Origin: Corylus avellana | Taxonomy: Eukaryota; Streptophyta; Magnoliopsida; Fagales; Betulaceae | Assembly (NCBI RefSeq): GCF_901000735.1 | Contig: NC_081547.1 | Location: 23,118,046-23,182,045, forward strand | Length of the DNA stretch: 64,000 bases | Direction of reading: 5' to 3' | Part shown: positions 24,640 through 36,164 of the stretch, one piece after another | Layout of the letters: each line of letters begins with the position of its first letter | How positions within the stretch are numbered: position 1 is the stretch's first letter | The notes under the pieces: model-generated | Databases searched by the model: none | What the model was told of the DNA's origin: nothing | The model's input: only the letters and a program-made list of their open reading frames with translations | Made by a program: the position numbers and the translations under genes

Positions 24640-26000
24640 ATGACGTGATAGTATTTTCATATCATTATCTATTTATTTAAGGGGAAATGGTTAGAGATCA
24701 TATTAGATTTAAAATATTTGAAAACTCCAAAATTAAATTAGTCAAATTGAAAACTAAAGTTTAAAGCATAATTTAAAAAAGCAGGTGAGGTTCAAGAATA
24801 TTTTTTCAAAAATATATTATGTAAAGGGCTAAGATGAAAGAGAAATGTCTAGTTCATTAGAAAAAGAATAGTTATTATTAGGAATAGAGGAGTGAAATAG
24901 AATGGATATTCATATTCTTTAGTTTGGTAACAATACACATGCAAAAATTAGAATTGAATCAAAATTATGAAAAACGCCATTTTTTTTTTTTCAAACTCAT
25001 ATTAAAAAAAATAAAAAAAATAAAAAAAACACTAAAATGGGTGGCCGACCACCCCAATCTTCGCGGGTGGCCGCACCACCCCCGATAGCCCTCGAGGTGG
25101 CTGGCCACCCCAATGGGTGGTCGAGCCACCCACTTTATTTTTCATTTTTTAAATTTTGTTTTAAGTTTAAAATAAAATAAAAAAGTATATGGGTATTTTT
25201 GAAAATGTATTTTATTCCTTAAGGATTAGTTAGATGAGTGGCTTAGTTAATCTTATATTCCTATGTGTATGAGATTAGTCGTCTTATGGGAATAAACTAT
25301 TTACAGGAATAATGTGCTACCAACAAAATGAATAGTTATACCTAGAATTTGTTAGTCCAAAGATCTATTGCACAAACCAAATGGATAGTGTTTGGGTTGT
25401 TGATTTTCATTGTAGATGTATTTGTTTAGGGCATCGGATTATTTATAGCCATCATGCATGAATATTTATATCCACTTCTCATCCATTCGATCTGCTTCTC
25501 AGGAAAATTAACGTTTAACTTTTAAATTTTAATTTCATCAGCTTCCTATACATACATACATACATAACCACTTCACTGACTTCATAGTGTATATCTTGAC
25601 CAAGCTAAACTCCACCCAACCTGCCTTATATGTACCTCTCATCGGCCCCTAAATACAAATTAAAACTAAAATAACAAAATTAATTAACAATTAACTACCA
25701 TAATGTGGAAAAAACAAAAAAAAAAAAAACCCTAAAATGTGATCGTGGGGAAGAGCCATATACATGAGTGAGGTTTATTTTAGCTTATGTTCATCATCAC
25801 ACTCATAAATCAACAAGCTATTTGGTCACTCATGCTCAACTTCTATTCTACTGGATCCAGTAGGTTTGGAGCATGACAAATTCTAATTCAGAAAGGTGCT
25901 CTGATGGAGGAAAATGAAGATCGAAAAGATTAATTTGTGGGTGCTCTAGAGCTTTAAGACCTGACCAAATATCTAAAAGCTCAAGAGAGTGTACATTATT
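24640..26000. repeat. Duplicated block shared with the DUF247 3' flank
   Basis: The string AATGAGAATGACGTGATAGTATTTTCATATC and the following 100 bp recur at 38948 and 45241; the part from about 24700 onward (AAAATATTTG AAAACTCCAAAATTAAATT, then GCAGGTGAGGTTCA, then GAGGTTTATTTTAGCTTATG) recurs at 46525-47160. This copy lacks the Harbinger-like element present at 45313-46520, so it gives the empty site. A separate insertion of about 0.7 kb (24860-25300) is present here and not there. Confidence 0.7.
25037..25134. repeat. GC-rich inverted repeats (GGGTGGCC type)
   Basis: Four alternating copies of GGGTGGCCG(A)CCACCCC-like strings stand out as a GC-rich island in AT-rich DNA: GGGTGGCCGACCACCCC, GGGTGGCCGCACCACCCC, GGTGGCTGGCCACCCC and GGGTGGTCGAGCCACCC. 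Each is itself a palindrome. Such blocks occur in the middle of many plant MITEs; coding potential is nil. Confidence 0.6.
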
Positions 26001-26295
26001 ATTATTATTTTTTTCTAATCAATGCTGGAAGGGGGGAAAACACAAAGCGTACATATAATCATGAATAATGTTATTGTAAAAGTTTGAGAGAAGCTCTGTT
26101 TGGTTAACTTACCAAAACAGAGGATTGTGATCTTATTTATCATCAAGTCTTTACAGAGAGTTAAGAAAGTAAAACATACAGAGGAAATTCCATATTCGTA
26201 TATCTAAAGCCAGATAAAGTAGAAGACTACGAAAGGAAAAAAAATTGAGACTTCTATCTTGGGACAGCCGTATGTCCATGTTTCATGTTTAACAG

Positions 26296-27618
26296 TTACA
26301 ACATGGTCCTCTTCTGACCGCAAATTGGAAAGCCAGAAACTCTGCTAGAAACTGTCCTGCAGAGTCGGTGATTCTCCAAGAAGGACATGTTTGTTACTGA
26401 ATCGAAGATNNNNNNNNNNNNNNNNNNNNNNNNNNNNNNNNNNNNNNNNNNNNNNNNNNNNNNNNNNNNNNNNNNNNNNNNNNNNNNNNNNNNNNNNNNN
26501 NNNNNNNNNTGAAGGAATTGAGCCAGGGAAAAAGTTGTGTGACAAGAAAAGCTGTTCCAATCTTGACAAGTTACTGATCTCTTCAGGTATGGCTTCATTT
26601 AAGAGATTGGATGTCAAGTTCAGACTTACAAGGTTGGAAAGTTTCCCTAAATTTGGAGGAATTGATCCGAAGATTTGGTTTTCCTGTAGGTCAATAAATG
26701 ATAGGGTGACAGGAAGTTGGCTGACGAAATCGGCAATTGCCCCCCGAGGCCCATGCCGGCAAGTCCGAGCTCCTCTAGACCAGTGCAGTTTCCAAGGGCA
26801 GTGAAGAATGGATCAAGATTGGTGTTGCCATCATGACTTTTCATATGATTATATGATAATTGGAGAGATTGAAGGTCAGGCTGCTTCCTTACAAACTCTG
26901 AAGGCAGGTCACCAGAAAAATGATTGTACTCCACATCAAGGTTGTGCAATGAAGCATTAGTTAAAGACAAAGGAAGTTGTCCAGTAAATTGGTTATTGTA
27001 CAAATTGATACTCCAAAGAGAAGGACAGTATCCAATCTCGTCTGGAATTTTGCCTGTCAGAAAGTTTTCGGAGAAGTCAATGTTGTCTAACAAAGTGCAG
27101 TTGGAGAATATGGTAGGTGGAAGTGTACCGCTTATGTTGTTTCGGATAATATGTAATAAAGTAAGTTTGGAAAGAAGGGCTAAGGAGTCTGGTATTGAGC
27201 CACGTAGATTGTTTCCCGTCAGCCAGAGATGTCGGAGATGTCGAAGGGATGAAAACTCGGGCGGAATACTTCCAAACAAGTGATTGTCGACGAGCACCAG
27301 TTTACGAAGGCGGGTGAGATTAGAAATGGAGGGTGAAAGCAGGCCTACAAGTTGAGTGCCACTCAGTTGGAGTTGTACTACACGATGGTGTTGTTTGTTG
27401 CATGTCACACGCGTGAAGTTGCAAACATCAACAGCCTCGTCCCAGTTAGCAAGGGTGGAGTTTGGATCGAGTGTTATGGTTTTTTTGAATGCCAACAGAG
27501 CAGCCTTGTCGGAAATCAAAGAGTGGTGAGGGGGGTTGTGATGGCCTAAATTTGTTTGACCATATGTGAAAGCCAAATATTGTAGAAGGAGAAGAAACAA
27601 GGATTTTTTGAAGATCAT
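26296..27618 (-). pseudogene. LRR receptor-like kinase, copy 3 (truncated, frameshifted)
   Basis: Starts like copy 2 with a good signal peptide (MIFKKSLFLLLLQYLAFTYG) at 27618, LRRNT and about nine LRRs. A one-base deletion near 26725 (GACGAAAT where copies 1 and 2 have GACGGAAAT) shifts the frame. After the gap (26410-26509), which replaces roughly 580 bp judged from copy 2, the ectodomain resumes and stops at TAA 26298-26296 directly after the juxtamembrane CGQKRTML. Transmembrane segment and kinase are absent. At best it could give a short secreted LRR fragment; most likely it is dead. Confidence 0.88.
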
Positions 27619-28544
27619 GATACTGCTTTAATTTCTTGGAACCCTCTGTTTTTCCTACTTTCACATTGCTTCATAATCATAACATGCTAATTATAGCAGT
27701 AGAAGAGTAGGGCTCTAATGTAGTTTAGGGAGCGCGAGGGAGGTTTAAGTGAAGGTGGAAATAGATATTTTGGCAAGAAATATTCAATAGAGGCAATGAT
27801 TTGTTAAGGGATAAAGAATGGTTCTTTTTTCATTATGGTTGCAACCATTATGAGTAGATTTTCAACTTAAGCAAAAGGGATACCCACTGAGATGACAATA
27901 AAAGAAATGGTGCAAAAAGATTAGTGGATCACATTCTTCTTCTAGTAGCTAGCATACAGAAACAATGGAATTTTGGTGTCAGCCACATATACAGAAAAGA
28001 ATGCAGTTGACATACACAAAATGGGAGCTTGAATTGAAGGCCAAAGATCAAATAAACCTCAACCCTTTAAGGCAATACTGGAGAAAGCACAGCAGCCATC
28101 ATAATGGCGAAAGACAAGCACTCAAAATTCTGGTGGCTTATGATTACACAACTGCTTATATTGGGGAAAGAAGTGCACTTGGATGACATTTATTTTTATG
28201 TAAACTTCTTTGAGAATATATTTTTGATCAAATATGTTAACAATGTGGTAATTACAAGGAAAAAACAATAGTTATAATGTGCACTGCTAATGAATTATGG
28301 TTGATGATTCTGTTTTCAATTTCCTGTCTTCATCCACCTACAATTCTAGCTGTTCAATTGCCAGTCACAGAATCTGCAAAATTATTGGAAAACTGTTTTC
28401 TTGTTCCCTTTTATCTTTTCAAAGATTCGGCTTCTTTTATTCATCATTCACTGAATATATGTTTTTTTTTTCAAGTAACCATTTAATTAATTTACTTTTA
28501 ACTCTGATTATCCTAAGGTTCCTGGGTACACTCTTATGGACATA
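27619..28544. repeat. Duplicated upstream flank of kinase copy 3
   Basis: Homologous to 9484-9860 and, after a jump of about 700 bp, to 10660-11150 upstream of copy 2. No gene. The block continues at 33103 after the gypsy insertion, which shows that duplication came before insertion. Confidence 0.8.
28540..28544. other. Target-site duplication ACATA (left)
   Basis: ACATA precedes the left LTR; the identical ACATA at 33103-33107 follows the right LTR, and the empty site is preserved in the paralogous flank at about 11150 (GGACATATACATTCTG). Confidence 0.9.
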
Positions 28545-28933
28545 TGTTACGAGCCTAGTGTTGTAGTCCTATTCCAATAAGGAGGTGTGCTCCACTATAG
28601 GTTAATAGTAGTATTTTAGTCCTATCCTAATAAGGAGACTTTCTCCACTGCCTTGTAGGTCACGGATATTCTCTTTTATTTTCCTAGTCTAGGTAGTATT
28701 ACTTTTACAAATCCTATAGGGATTTGACCTAAATTGTAGTTCTATTTAAACCCATGTTTGGAGTGCAATAAAGCATGCAAATTTAATTCTCAAACCTAGT
28801 GTTTGGAGGCCTAGGAACCTTAGATTTCCTACCATTAATTATTTAGCGAAAATAGGTCGGAATAAGAAGCAAGATCCTGCTTCTTTTCCAATTGACAGGC
28901 GAATTCCACGTTCTGTTACAAATTCTTGTAACA
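28545..28933 (+). repeat. 5' LTR (389 bp) of the gypsy element
   Basis: Begins TG and ends CA. It has a TATTTAAA box at about 28743 and an AATAAA at 28768-28773, giving a compact U3-R layout. Two near-copies of GTCCTAT(T/C)C(C/T)AATAAGGAG lie at about 28566 and 28619. The last 75 bp match the right-end fragment 33030-33102 with several differences, so the insertion is not very recent. Confidence 0.88.
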
Positions 28934-28936
28934 ATT

Positions 28937-28949
28937 TGGTATCAAAGCC
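28937..28949 (+). other. Primer-binding site (initiator tRNA-Met)
   Basis: TGGTATCAAAGCC, three bases after the left LTR, differs by one base from the plant initiator tRNA-Met 3'-end complement TGGTATCAGAGC. Confidence 0.85.
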
Positions 28950-28986
28950 AAGTTCCTTTCCAATAGCAGACCAAAGAATGGAACGT

Positions 28987-31900
28987 ATGGAGCAGCAAAT
29001 TTCCAACTTGCAGAAGATGCTCGAAGGCTTCATGAAATCTTCAACAGAGTAGACAAAGAAGTTGGCAAAAAAAATAGATGATGGGCGAAGCAAAAGGAAG
29101 AGCGAGTCAGGAGAAAACTCCACAGCCAAAAGCCATGGGAAAAATTCCTCTTCTAGTTCAATTGTGTCGAAAATAGCTAAACTGGATTTTCCTAAATATA
29201 ATGGGGAGATTGACCCCACAAGTTGGATTTGTAGGGTTGAGCAATTCTTCGAATTTAAACAAATAGAGAATGAGGAGAAATTACCTCTGGCAGCATATCA
29301 TTTGGAATCAAAAGCGCAGATGTGGTATCAACTCTTCAAAGAAAGCGAGGAGATTTTGACTTGGGAATCCCTAAAGGCGGCTCTCCATATCCATTACGGA
29401 CCAACGGCATTTGACGACCACTTCGATGACCTCACCAAATTACAACAAATTGGATCGGTGAAGGAATACCAACTCCAATTCGAACATCTACTTAGTCGAG
29501 TGGGTAAGTTATCAACTCAACACCAGCTAGGCTGCTTTGTAAGTGGATTAAAAGGGAACTTAAGAACTGAGGTGCAAGCTGCACGACCCACCACGGTGAC
29601 GGAGGCCATTGGGTTGGGGCGATTGTATGAAGCAAAATATGAAGCAAAAAATTGGAGTCTAACCCCCAAAATTCAGAGAACAAATGCACGACCTAGTGGG
29701 CAGCAACCCCCCCTCTTCCATCTGCAAATTTAACCCGGAGCAAGCCACCACCCACCCGACGGTTGTCTCTTGCGGAGATGCAAGACCGAAGAGCCTAAGG
29801 ATTATGCTTCAATTGTGATGAAAAATTTGTTCCCGGCCATAGGTGCAAAAAGTTGTTTTTGATTGAAGGTGTCTATACGAATGAAGAAAATTGGGAGGAG
29901 ACAGATGAGTTCAAAGAAATGAGGGCCGAAGAACTAGTAATCTCCTTGCATGCCATCATCGGAACACCCATGTCCCAGACGATGCGAGTAAAGAGGGCAC
30001 TAGGAAGCCATAGATTGATAGTGTTAATGGATACCGGGAGTACCCACAACTTCCTCAATTCCTGTGTGGCGGCAAAGCTGGTTCTAAGTCCCACCCACAC
30101 CTGAATGTTGTGGGTCACGGTGGTGAACAACGAGCACATGAGCTACTTCGGTCAGTGTGCTAGGATGCTTCTGAAGATCCAGGGAGAGGTATTTGTGATT
30201 GATTTCTTCTTGTTGCCCTTAGATGTGTGTGATATTGTGTTGGGAACATAGTGGTTGAGAACCTTGGGTTCAATCCTATGGGATTTTGAAAGAATGTTCA
30301 TGAGGTTTACATGGAGAGGAAGAGAAGTAGTGATAAGAGGGATGAGGCCACCATTAAATCGTGTGGTGGAGGAGAGGAACTTGGGTAGAGAGCTGAAAAG
30401 AAAGGGAGAAGGTTGGGTTTGTCAGATCATGGCACATGGTAGGGAGAACACATATGAAAGCCTATTGTAGTGTATTGTTTTGGGTGCACAAAGGAGTGGG
30501 CCGAGTTCTACTAAAACGCAACTGGGCTTGGTATTAGAGGAATTTTCAGAAATCTTTAAGGAGCCGTAGGGTCTTTCACCCAATAGGGCTCATGATCACA
30601 ATATCCAACTTAAGCCTAGAAGCAGCCCAATTAATGTGCGGCCGTACAGATACCCTCATTACCAGAAAAGTGAAATTGAGAAAATTGTCATGGGATTGCT
30701 ACAGTCAGGGGTAGTCAAGCCAAGTACAAGTCCTTATTTCTCGCCAGTGTTGCTAGTAAAAAAACATGATGGGTCATGGAGGCTATGTGTGGACTACTGA
30801 GCACTCAACCAAGTAACAATCAAAGATAAATTTTCCATCCCAATGATTGACAAACTCCTCGACGAACTTAATGGGGCCCACATCTTCTCCAAGCTAGATC
30901 TCAAATCGAGCTAACGCCAAATCAGAATGGCGAAGGATGACGTTGAGAAGACCGCATTCCGAACTCACCACGATCACTACGAATTTCTCGTGATGCTGTT
31001 TGGTCTAACAAATGCACCTTCCACTTTTCAGTCTCTTATGAACAATATTTTTCGGGACTTTCTGCGAAGGTATGTCTTGGTTTTTTTTTATCACATTTTA
31101 ATATATAGTAAAACATGGGAGGAGCATCTGGTGCACTTACGACAAGTTTTGAGTATTCTAAAGGCTCAACAATTGTTTGTTCGGGGGGATAAATGTCAAT
31201 TTGGGCAAGACACTATAAGTTATTTGGGCCACATAATTTTGCAACAGGGGGTAGCCATGGATCCTGATAAAATTCAAGTCATGGTACAATGGCCCAAACC
31301 GTTGTCTGTTAAAGCCCTTAGGGGTTTCTTAGGACTAATCGGATATTACAGGAAATTCATTAAGGGTTATGGCTCTATCGCTGCCCCATTAACTCAGCTA
31401 CTCAAGAAATATGCATTTGTTTGGTTGGAAGCAGTAGATAAGGCTTTTTCTCTCTTAAAGCAAGCTATGACTACAGGACCCGTATTAACTTTGCCAGATT
31501 TTAACAAACCCTTCATTGTGGAGTGTGATGCATTAGGTTTAGGAATTGGTGCAGTTCTTATACAAGACTCAAGGCCCATTGCATTTTTTAGCGAAGCTTT
31601 AAAGGGAAGAAATCTATCTCGTTCTACATATGAAAGGGAAATGTTAGCTCTAATCACTGCCATCCAGAAATAGAGACCGTATTTGCTTGGTAATAAATTT
31701 ATTATTAGAATAGATCAAAGAAGCTTGAGATATTTGTTGAATCAAACAATAACCACAAAAGCTCAGCAAAAGTGGTTGGTCAAATTATTGGGCTATGACT
31801 TCCCCATTGAACATAAGAAAGGCCTTGAAAATTCTATTGGCGATAGCTTATCAAGAAGAGAAGAGCCTAGCCATGTGTTGGCCCTCTCAAGCCCTGTTCC

Positions 31901-32926
31901 TCAGTGGCTAGAGCCCATTCAAGAAGAAATAGCAACGGAAAGGGAGCTGCAGGATTTTGTCCAAAGAGTTCAACAAGGAGAATCCGTGGGTCCATAGAGC
32001 TATAAATTTGGCCTAAAATTCTACAAGAATCGTATATATCTGAGGTCTGACTCTCCTCTCACAAGGGCTATAATCCATAAGTTCCATAGTGGCTCACATG
32101 AAGGTTTCAACAAGATGTGGCACCGACTCAAGGCAGTTTTTTATTGGCAAGGGATGAGTTCTCAAATCAACTCATACTTGTGGGAATGTGACATTTGCCA
32201 ACGCAACAAGAGTGAGACCACCAAACCGGCAGGTTTACTACAACCTCTACCTATTCCAACAATCATATGGGCCGACATTTCTATGGATTTTGTGGATGGG
32301 TTACCGAACTTGCAAGGCAAGACAGTGATCTTTGTGGTGGTGGATTGTCTCTTTAAGTATGCCCATTTCATTCCATTGAAACATCCCTATTCGGCAACTA
32401 GTGTGGCCCAAGTTTTTTTTTTTTTTTATAACATATTCATACTCCATGGACTGCCAACATCTATTGTGTCGGATCGGGATCCTGCTTTCACCAACAAGTT
32501 TTGGCAAGAGCTCTTTTAATTGCAAGGTACTCAGTTTAATTTTAGCTCAGCATATCATCCTTAAACGGATGGTCAAATAGAGGTAGTCAATCGTACCTTA
32601 CAAATGTACCTTTGTAGCTTCACAGGTGACAAACCCAAGGATTGGGTCAAGTGGATTTCTTGGGTTGAGTATACATACAATACTAGTTATCATACTAGTA
32701 CTGGCAAGACCCCTTTTGAGGTGGTATACGGCCGACGCCCTACCACATTACTTTCTTATATTTCAGGGACTGTGAGAGTGGAAGCAGTAGAACATGATCT
32801 ATTGGAAAGAGATCAGTTGCTTATAGATGTGAGACTCAAGTTGCTAGTGGCTCAGAATAGAATGAAATAGATCTATGATAGTGGGCACCATGAGTATGTC
32901 TTTCAGCCGAGTGATCAGGTGTATGT
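28987..32926 (+). pseudogene. gag-pol of the gypsy element, multiply interrupted
   Basis: ATG at 28987 opens a gag with the retrotransposon-gag domain (FPKYNGEIDPTSWICRVEQFF) and a zinc knuckle (CFNCDEKFVPGHRC near 29810), then an aspartic protease (LMDTGSTHNFLN, 30028), RT (30600-31080), RNase H (31500-31870) and integrase (zinc-finger CDICQRN near 32190, DISMDFVDGLP, SDRDPAFT). At least twelve in-frame stops interrupt it, for example TAG 29050, TAA about 29797, TAG 30250, TAG 30569, TGA 30798 and TAA 30913, and there is a frame change near 29710. The RT catalytic pair is lost: the motif reads FYHILIYS, where FDDILIYS is normal. After 32926 the coding end is hidden in the gap. Confidence 0.9.
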
Positions 32927-33102
32927 TCGNNNNNNNNNNNNNNNNNNNNNNNNNNNNNNNNNNNNNNNNNNNNNNNNNNNNNNNNNNNNNNNNNNNNNNN
33001 NNNNNNNNNNNNNNNNNNNNNNNNNNNNNAATAAGAAGCAAGATCCTGCTTCTTTTCCAGTTGATAGGCAAATTACACGTTCAGTTACGAATTCTCGTAA
33101 CA

Positions 33103-33530
33103 ACATATACATTCTGATTTTCCTTTTTCACTAGGGCTTGGAGGGTTGGGGGATATTAAGTAGTTAATGCCAGAGCTAATGGGGCTCAACTGCTATCTAT
33201 CTGATCTATGATAAAGGCATCATACCCTTTTTTCCCCTCATCACTTTATCCACAAAAATGCCTAATTCCTCAATCCTCATATTAGCTGATTAGTGTCAGC
33301 GTTGTGTCTCATTGACAAGGTACTTTATCTTTCTTATTTTTCGTTTCTACAATACGTTATTAAATCAACATTTATTTCATAAACTTAAGCTAATGGAAAT
33401 AAATGAATTTAATTATTTAATTTATAGTCTAACACTTCCCCTAATGTGTAGACTCAAATTCCCACTTAATATGAGGGTTCTAACACTTATTGGGGCTATG
33501 CTCAGGAAGTGCCACCGCATCAATTAATTA
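33103..33530. repeat. Duplicated flank continuing after the gypsy insertion
   Basis: ACATATACATTCTGATTTTCC and the following 420 bp match 11143-11570. Starts with the right-hand target duplication ACATA. No gene. Confidence 0.85.
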
Positions 33531-36164
33531 CTGTCTAGCGATACTGAAAATCCGGATGTGATACTGAAAATCCGGATGTGCCCAATTGTATTGAAGGTCC
33601 GCTCTTCGACTTGCCGGTAATATATGATGCTTTTTTTCCTTTTGTATTTCCACCACTGAGTATTGGCTGACATCATACCCACTTGGTGCGGACGATACTG
33701 GATGTCACGCTTAAAGTAGTTTAGTCGTCAAAACCTATTCTTTGTTCAACGTAGGACTGTTTTTGCATAAGCCCGTTTTTTAGCAATCCTAACTGTAAGA
33801 CAAGCCCCCTTGGTAATAAGAACAAAATGAAATTCTTGTCCTACATCATTTAGAAATTGAAAATTGAGTCCATTGATTATCTATTGAAAGATAAAAATAC
33901 TATTAGAAAAAATATATATATATATAGGCTGTTTTGAAAAGTTGAGCTGGTCTATGAATGCAATGCAATAATGCCACGGGTTAAACATGTGACATGTCAT
34001 AAAAGAATAAAGAAAGCCTAGGCCCCAAAGTCTGGTATCAAATTCCAAAGCCCCTCCTTAATTAATTTTGGTATCAATAAAAGAAAGCCTAGGCGCCAAG
34101 TCTTGGGAGGACGTTGGAATTTGATACCAAACTTTGGGGGCTAGGCTTTCTTTTACTAATGACATGTCACATGTTTAACCCGTACGTGGAAGGAAAATAA
34201 CTGTAATTAAGGAGGACGGCTATTCCCCAGTTTTGTAGCCTGCAATTAAGCTTAGCAATTTTTGACGTATCAATAAATTTGACAGGAATTTAATACAAAA
34301 TTTAAGGGTTAAGATTAAAGAATCTGACTAATTTAATTAAATGGGTCATCAGATTAATTATGATTGACCTATATAGTTTTATACTCATGCCTTGACACAA
34401 CCTGAACCCAACACGCGACATAATGGCTAGCAATTATTGATATGACCCGCGAACCCGACTTGAACCCAATAAAAAATTAGAGGGTTAGGGTTCAAGAGTT
34501 TGACTCGTTTAATTAAATGAGTCAGGTTAAAGATGATCTACATAATCTTAAATTCATACCTTGACACGATTCAAACTAGACAAAAAGAAACTAATAAAAA
34601 TATACTCATTTCTCGTCGATAACATGACACTTTTTTAATAGGTGGCATTTTAAGGAACTACTTGAATATATTCCATAAAATTAGAATTTACAAATTGTGG
34701 GAAAGTGATCCTTTGTTCTCACATTATAATTCGGGAATATTAGAGCACATAAATATTCTAATTAATCTTCATGTTCTCTCATGATCTTGAAGTAGAAAAC
34801 ACAAAATATGTTGAGCACTCAAAGCTATGTCAGAGATTCAGAGTGCAGCATCCAAGGAAGGTGACATGGAAGTTATCATACCTTTGGTTTGTGTTGAAAG
34901 AAGACGACCCCAATTTTGGAGATTCGATCTGGAGTCCATGCCAAGGGAATCAACTTCACGTAGAGATTTCATGGGTGCTAGCTAATTAATTGTTCGCCAT
35001 CTATTTTACCTTCTTCCACACCTTTTTGGTATCAAACTGCCGAAAATACCCTCCATATGCACCCTTTTCATCCGTCATCGAGAAGGCATTGAGTTGACTC
35101 TTTGCTGCTAGTCCGTGCGAGGGAAATGAGAGGGGGCAAGTAAGACAAAGGGCGGGTGTTAGAAGGGCATTTTTGGTAGATTGATCCGACAGAGGTGTGA
35201 AATAAGTTAATTAAGAGATGCTGAAAATATAATGGTATTCTTTACACTAATTTAATTTAGTGTCAAAAGTAGCATTACTAAAAAAAATTAACATGCAGAA
35301 CGGATATTAACCGCCCGCATCCGCTATCCGCTATCCGCACTCTATATAAAATATATTTTATATATTATAATTAATAAATTCAATAAAACAAACTCATTCT
35401 GGATTGGGTATATGTTATGTTTACATTGTTTTAGGTTTTTTTTTTCTTCACAATTCACTCATTCAATTGGGCTAAAAGGCAAAAGTAATATGAGATCGAT
35501 ATATTTTCAAAAACATTAGGGCATTAAAAAAAAAAGGTCCAAAACACTAAAAATTGGCCTAAATTATTTTCAAAATAGTTTAAAATAGGACGTACTAGAA
35601 ACCCAAATAGGTCAAAGAGACTAAAATATGTTCATTATTTAAAATGCGGATAACAGATAATAATCGCAATAACTGCACAGATGCATATGGTAAAAACATA
35701 ATGTGGATACAGATATCTGAAAGTGATATTCACATTTTGCATATGCGGTTGCAAATATTGTAAATAACCGTATTAGCATCCACCGCATGCATGTTATACA
35801 CCCTAATATGAATGTGGTACATAGTAATAGTATGTATATAAAAAAGGGAGATGGTTAAGGACGGAACTACGTACCAAGAGGCTTGAGAGGCTGATATCCT
35901 CAAGCCTCAAAATTTTCCACAAATTTTTCTAATTAAATTCTTAGTTCCAACCCTTGAGATGTTTGTTTGTAGGGGCATTTTCGGTAGTTTAGGACAAAAT
36001 GTGTGCTAGAAGCTAGCTCAAAAAAAGGGTGGTGATTTTTATTCTTTAACCATTTTGTAAGCAATTTGTGTAAGCCTATTGTATGTATATATAGTTTATT
36101 TAACAGAGACTACTGTCGCATCATTCGGAAATTAATCATAGCCAAGTTAGCCAACCCAGCATAT
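33531..36164. other. Intergenic DNA between the kinase cluster and the DUF247 gene
   Basis: No gene supported. It holds a strong hairpin (33976-34183), a two-fold degenerate repeat of about 170 bp (34270-34415 and 34440-34580; shared strings TTTAATTAAATG(G/A)GTCA and CCTTGACAC), and a possible degenerate hAT-like element at about 35293-35807 whose ends carry TAACATGC / GCATGTTA and GGATATTAACCGCC / ATAACCGTATTAGC. A (TA)n tract lies at 33911-33925. Confidence 0.5.
33976..34183. mobile_element. Foldback element with about 70-bp near-perfect arms
   Basis: Left arm ACGGGTTAAACATGTGACATGTCAT and right arm ATGACATGTCACATGTTTAACCCGT are complementary, and pairing continues through AGAAAGCCTAGGCCCCAAAG / CTTTGGGGGCTAGGCTTTCT and TGGTATCAAATTCCAA / TTGGAATTTGATACCA. 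The loop is about 50 bp. No protein is encoded. A MITE is the simple reading; a young small-RNA hairpin is an alternative. Confidence 0.8.

Larger units (their letters stand above)
28545..33102 (+). mobile_element. Ty3/gypsy LTR retrotransposon, degenerate, with exact 5-bp target duplication
   Basis: Plus-strand element: left LTR 28545-28933 (TGTTACGAG...TTGTAACA), primer-binding site, gag, protease, RT, RNase H, integrase, then a gap and the last 73 bp of the right LTR ending TCGTAACA at 33102. Domain order with integrase last identifies Ty3/gypsy; the methionine-tRNA primer and the gag type suggest a chromovirus-related lineage, but no chromodomain is visible because of the gap. The element is riddled with stops and is no longer autonomous. 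Confidence 0.92.

Noticed and set aside
24860..25340. A MITE with GGAATAGTTATT-type ends
   Set aside because: The possible end repeats are short and AT-rich and no target duplication could be confirmed; only the GC-rich central block is reported.
26296..27618. Kinase copy 3 as a functional receptor-like protein
   Set aside because: Frameshift by one base, no transmembrane segment and loss of all downstream domains; the gap cannot repair the frameshift, which lies outside it.
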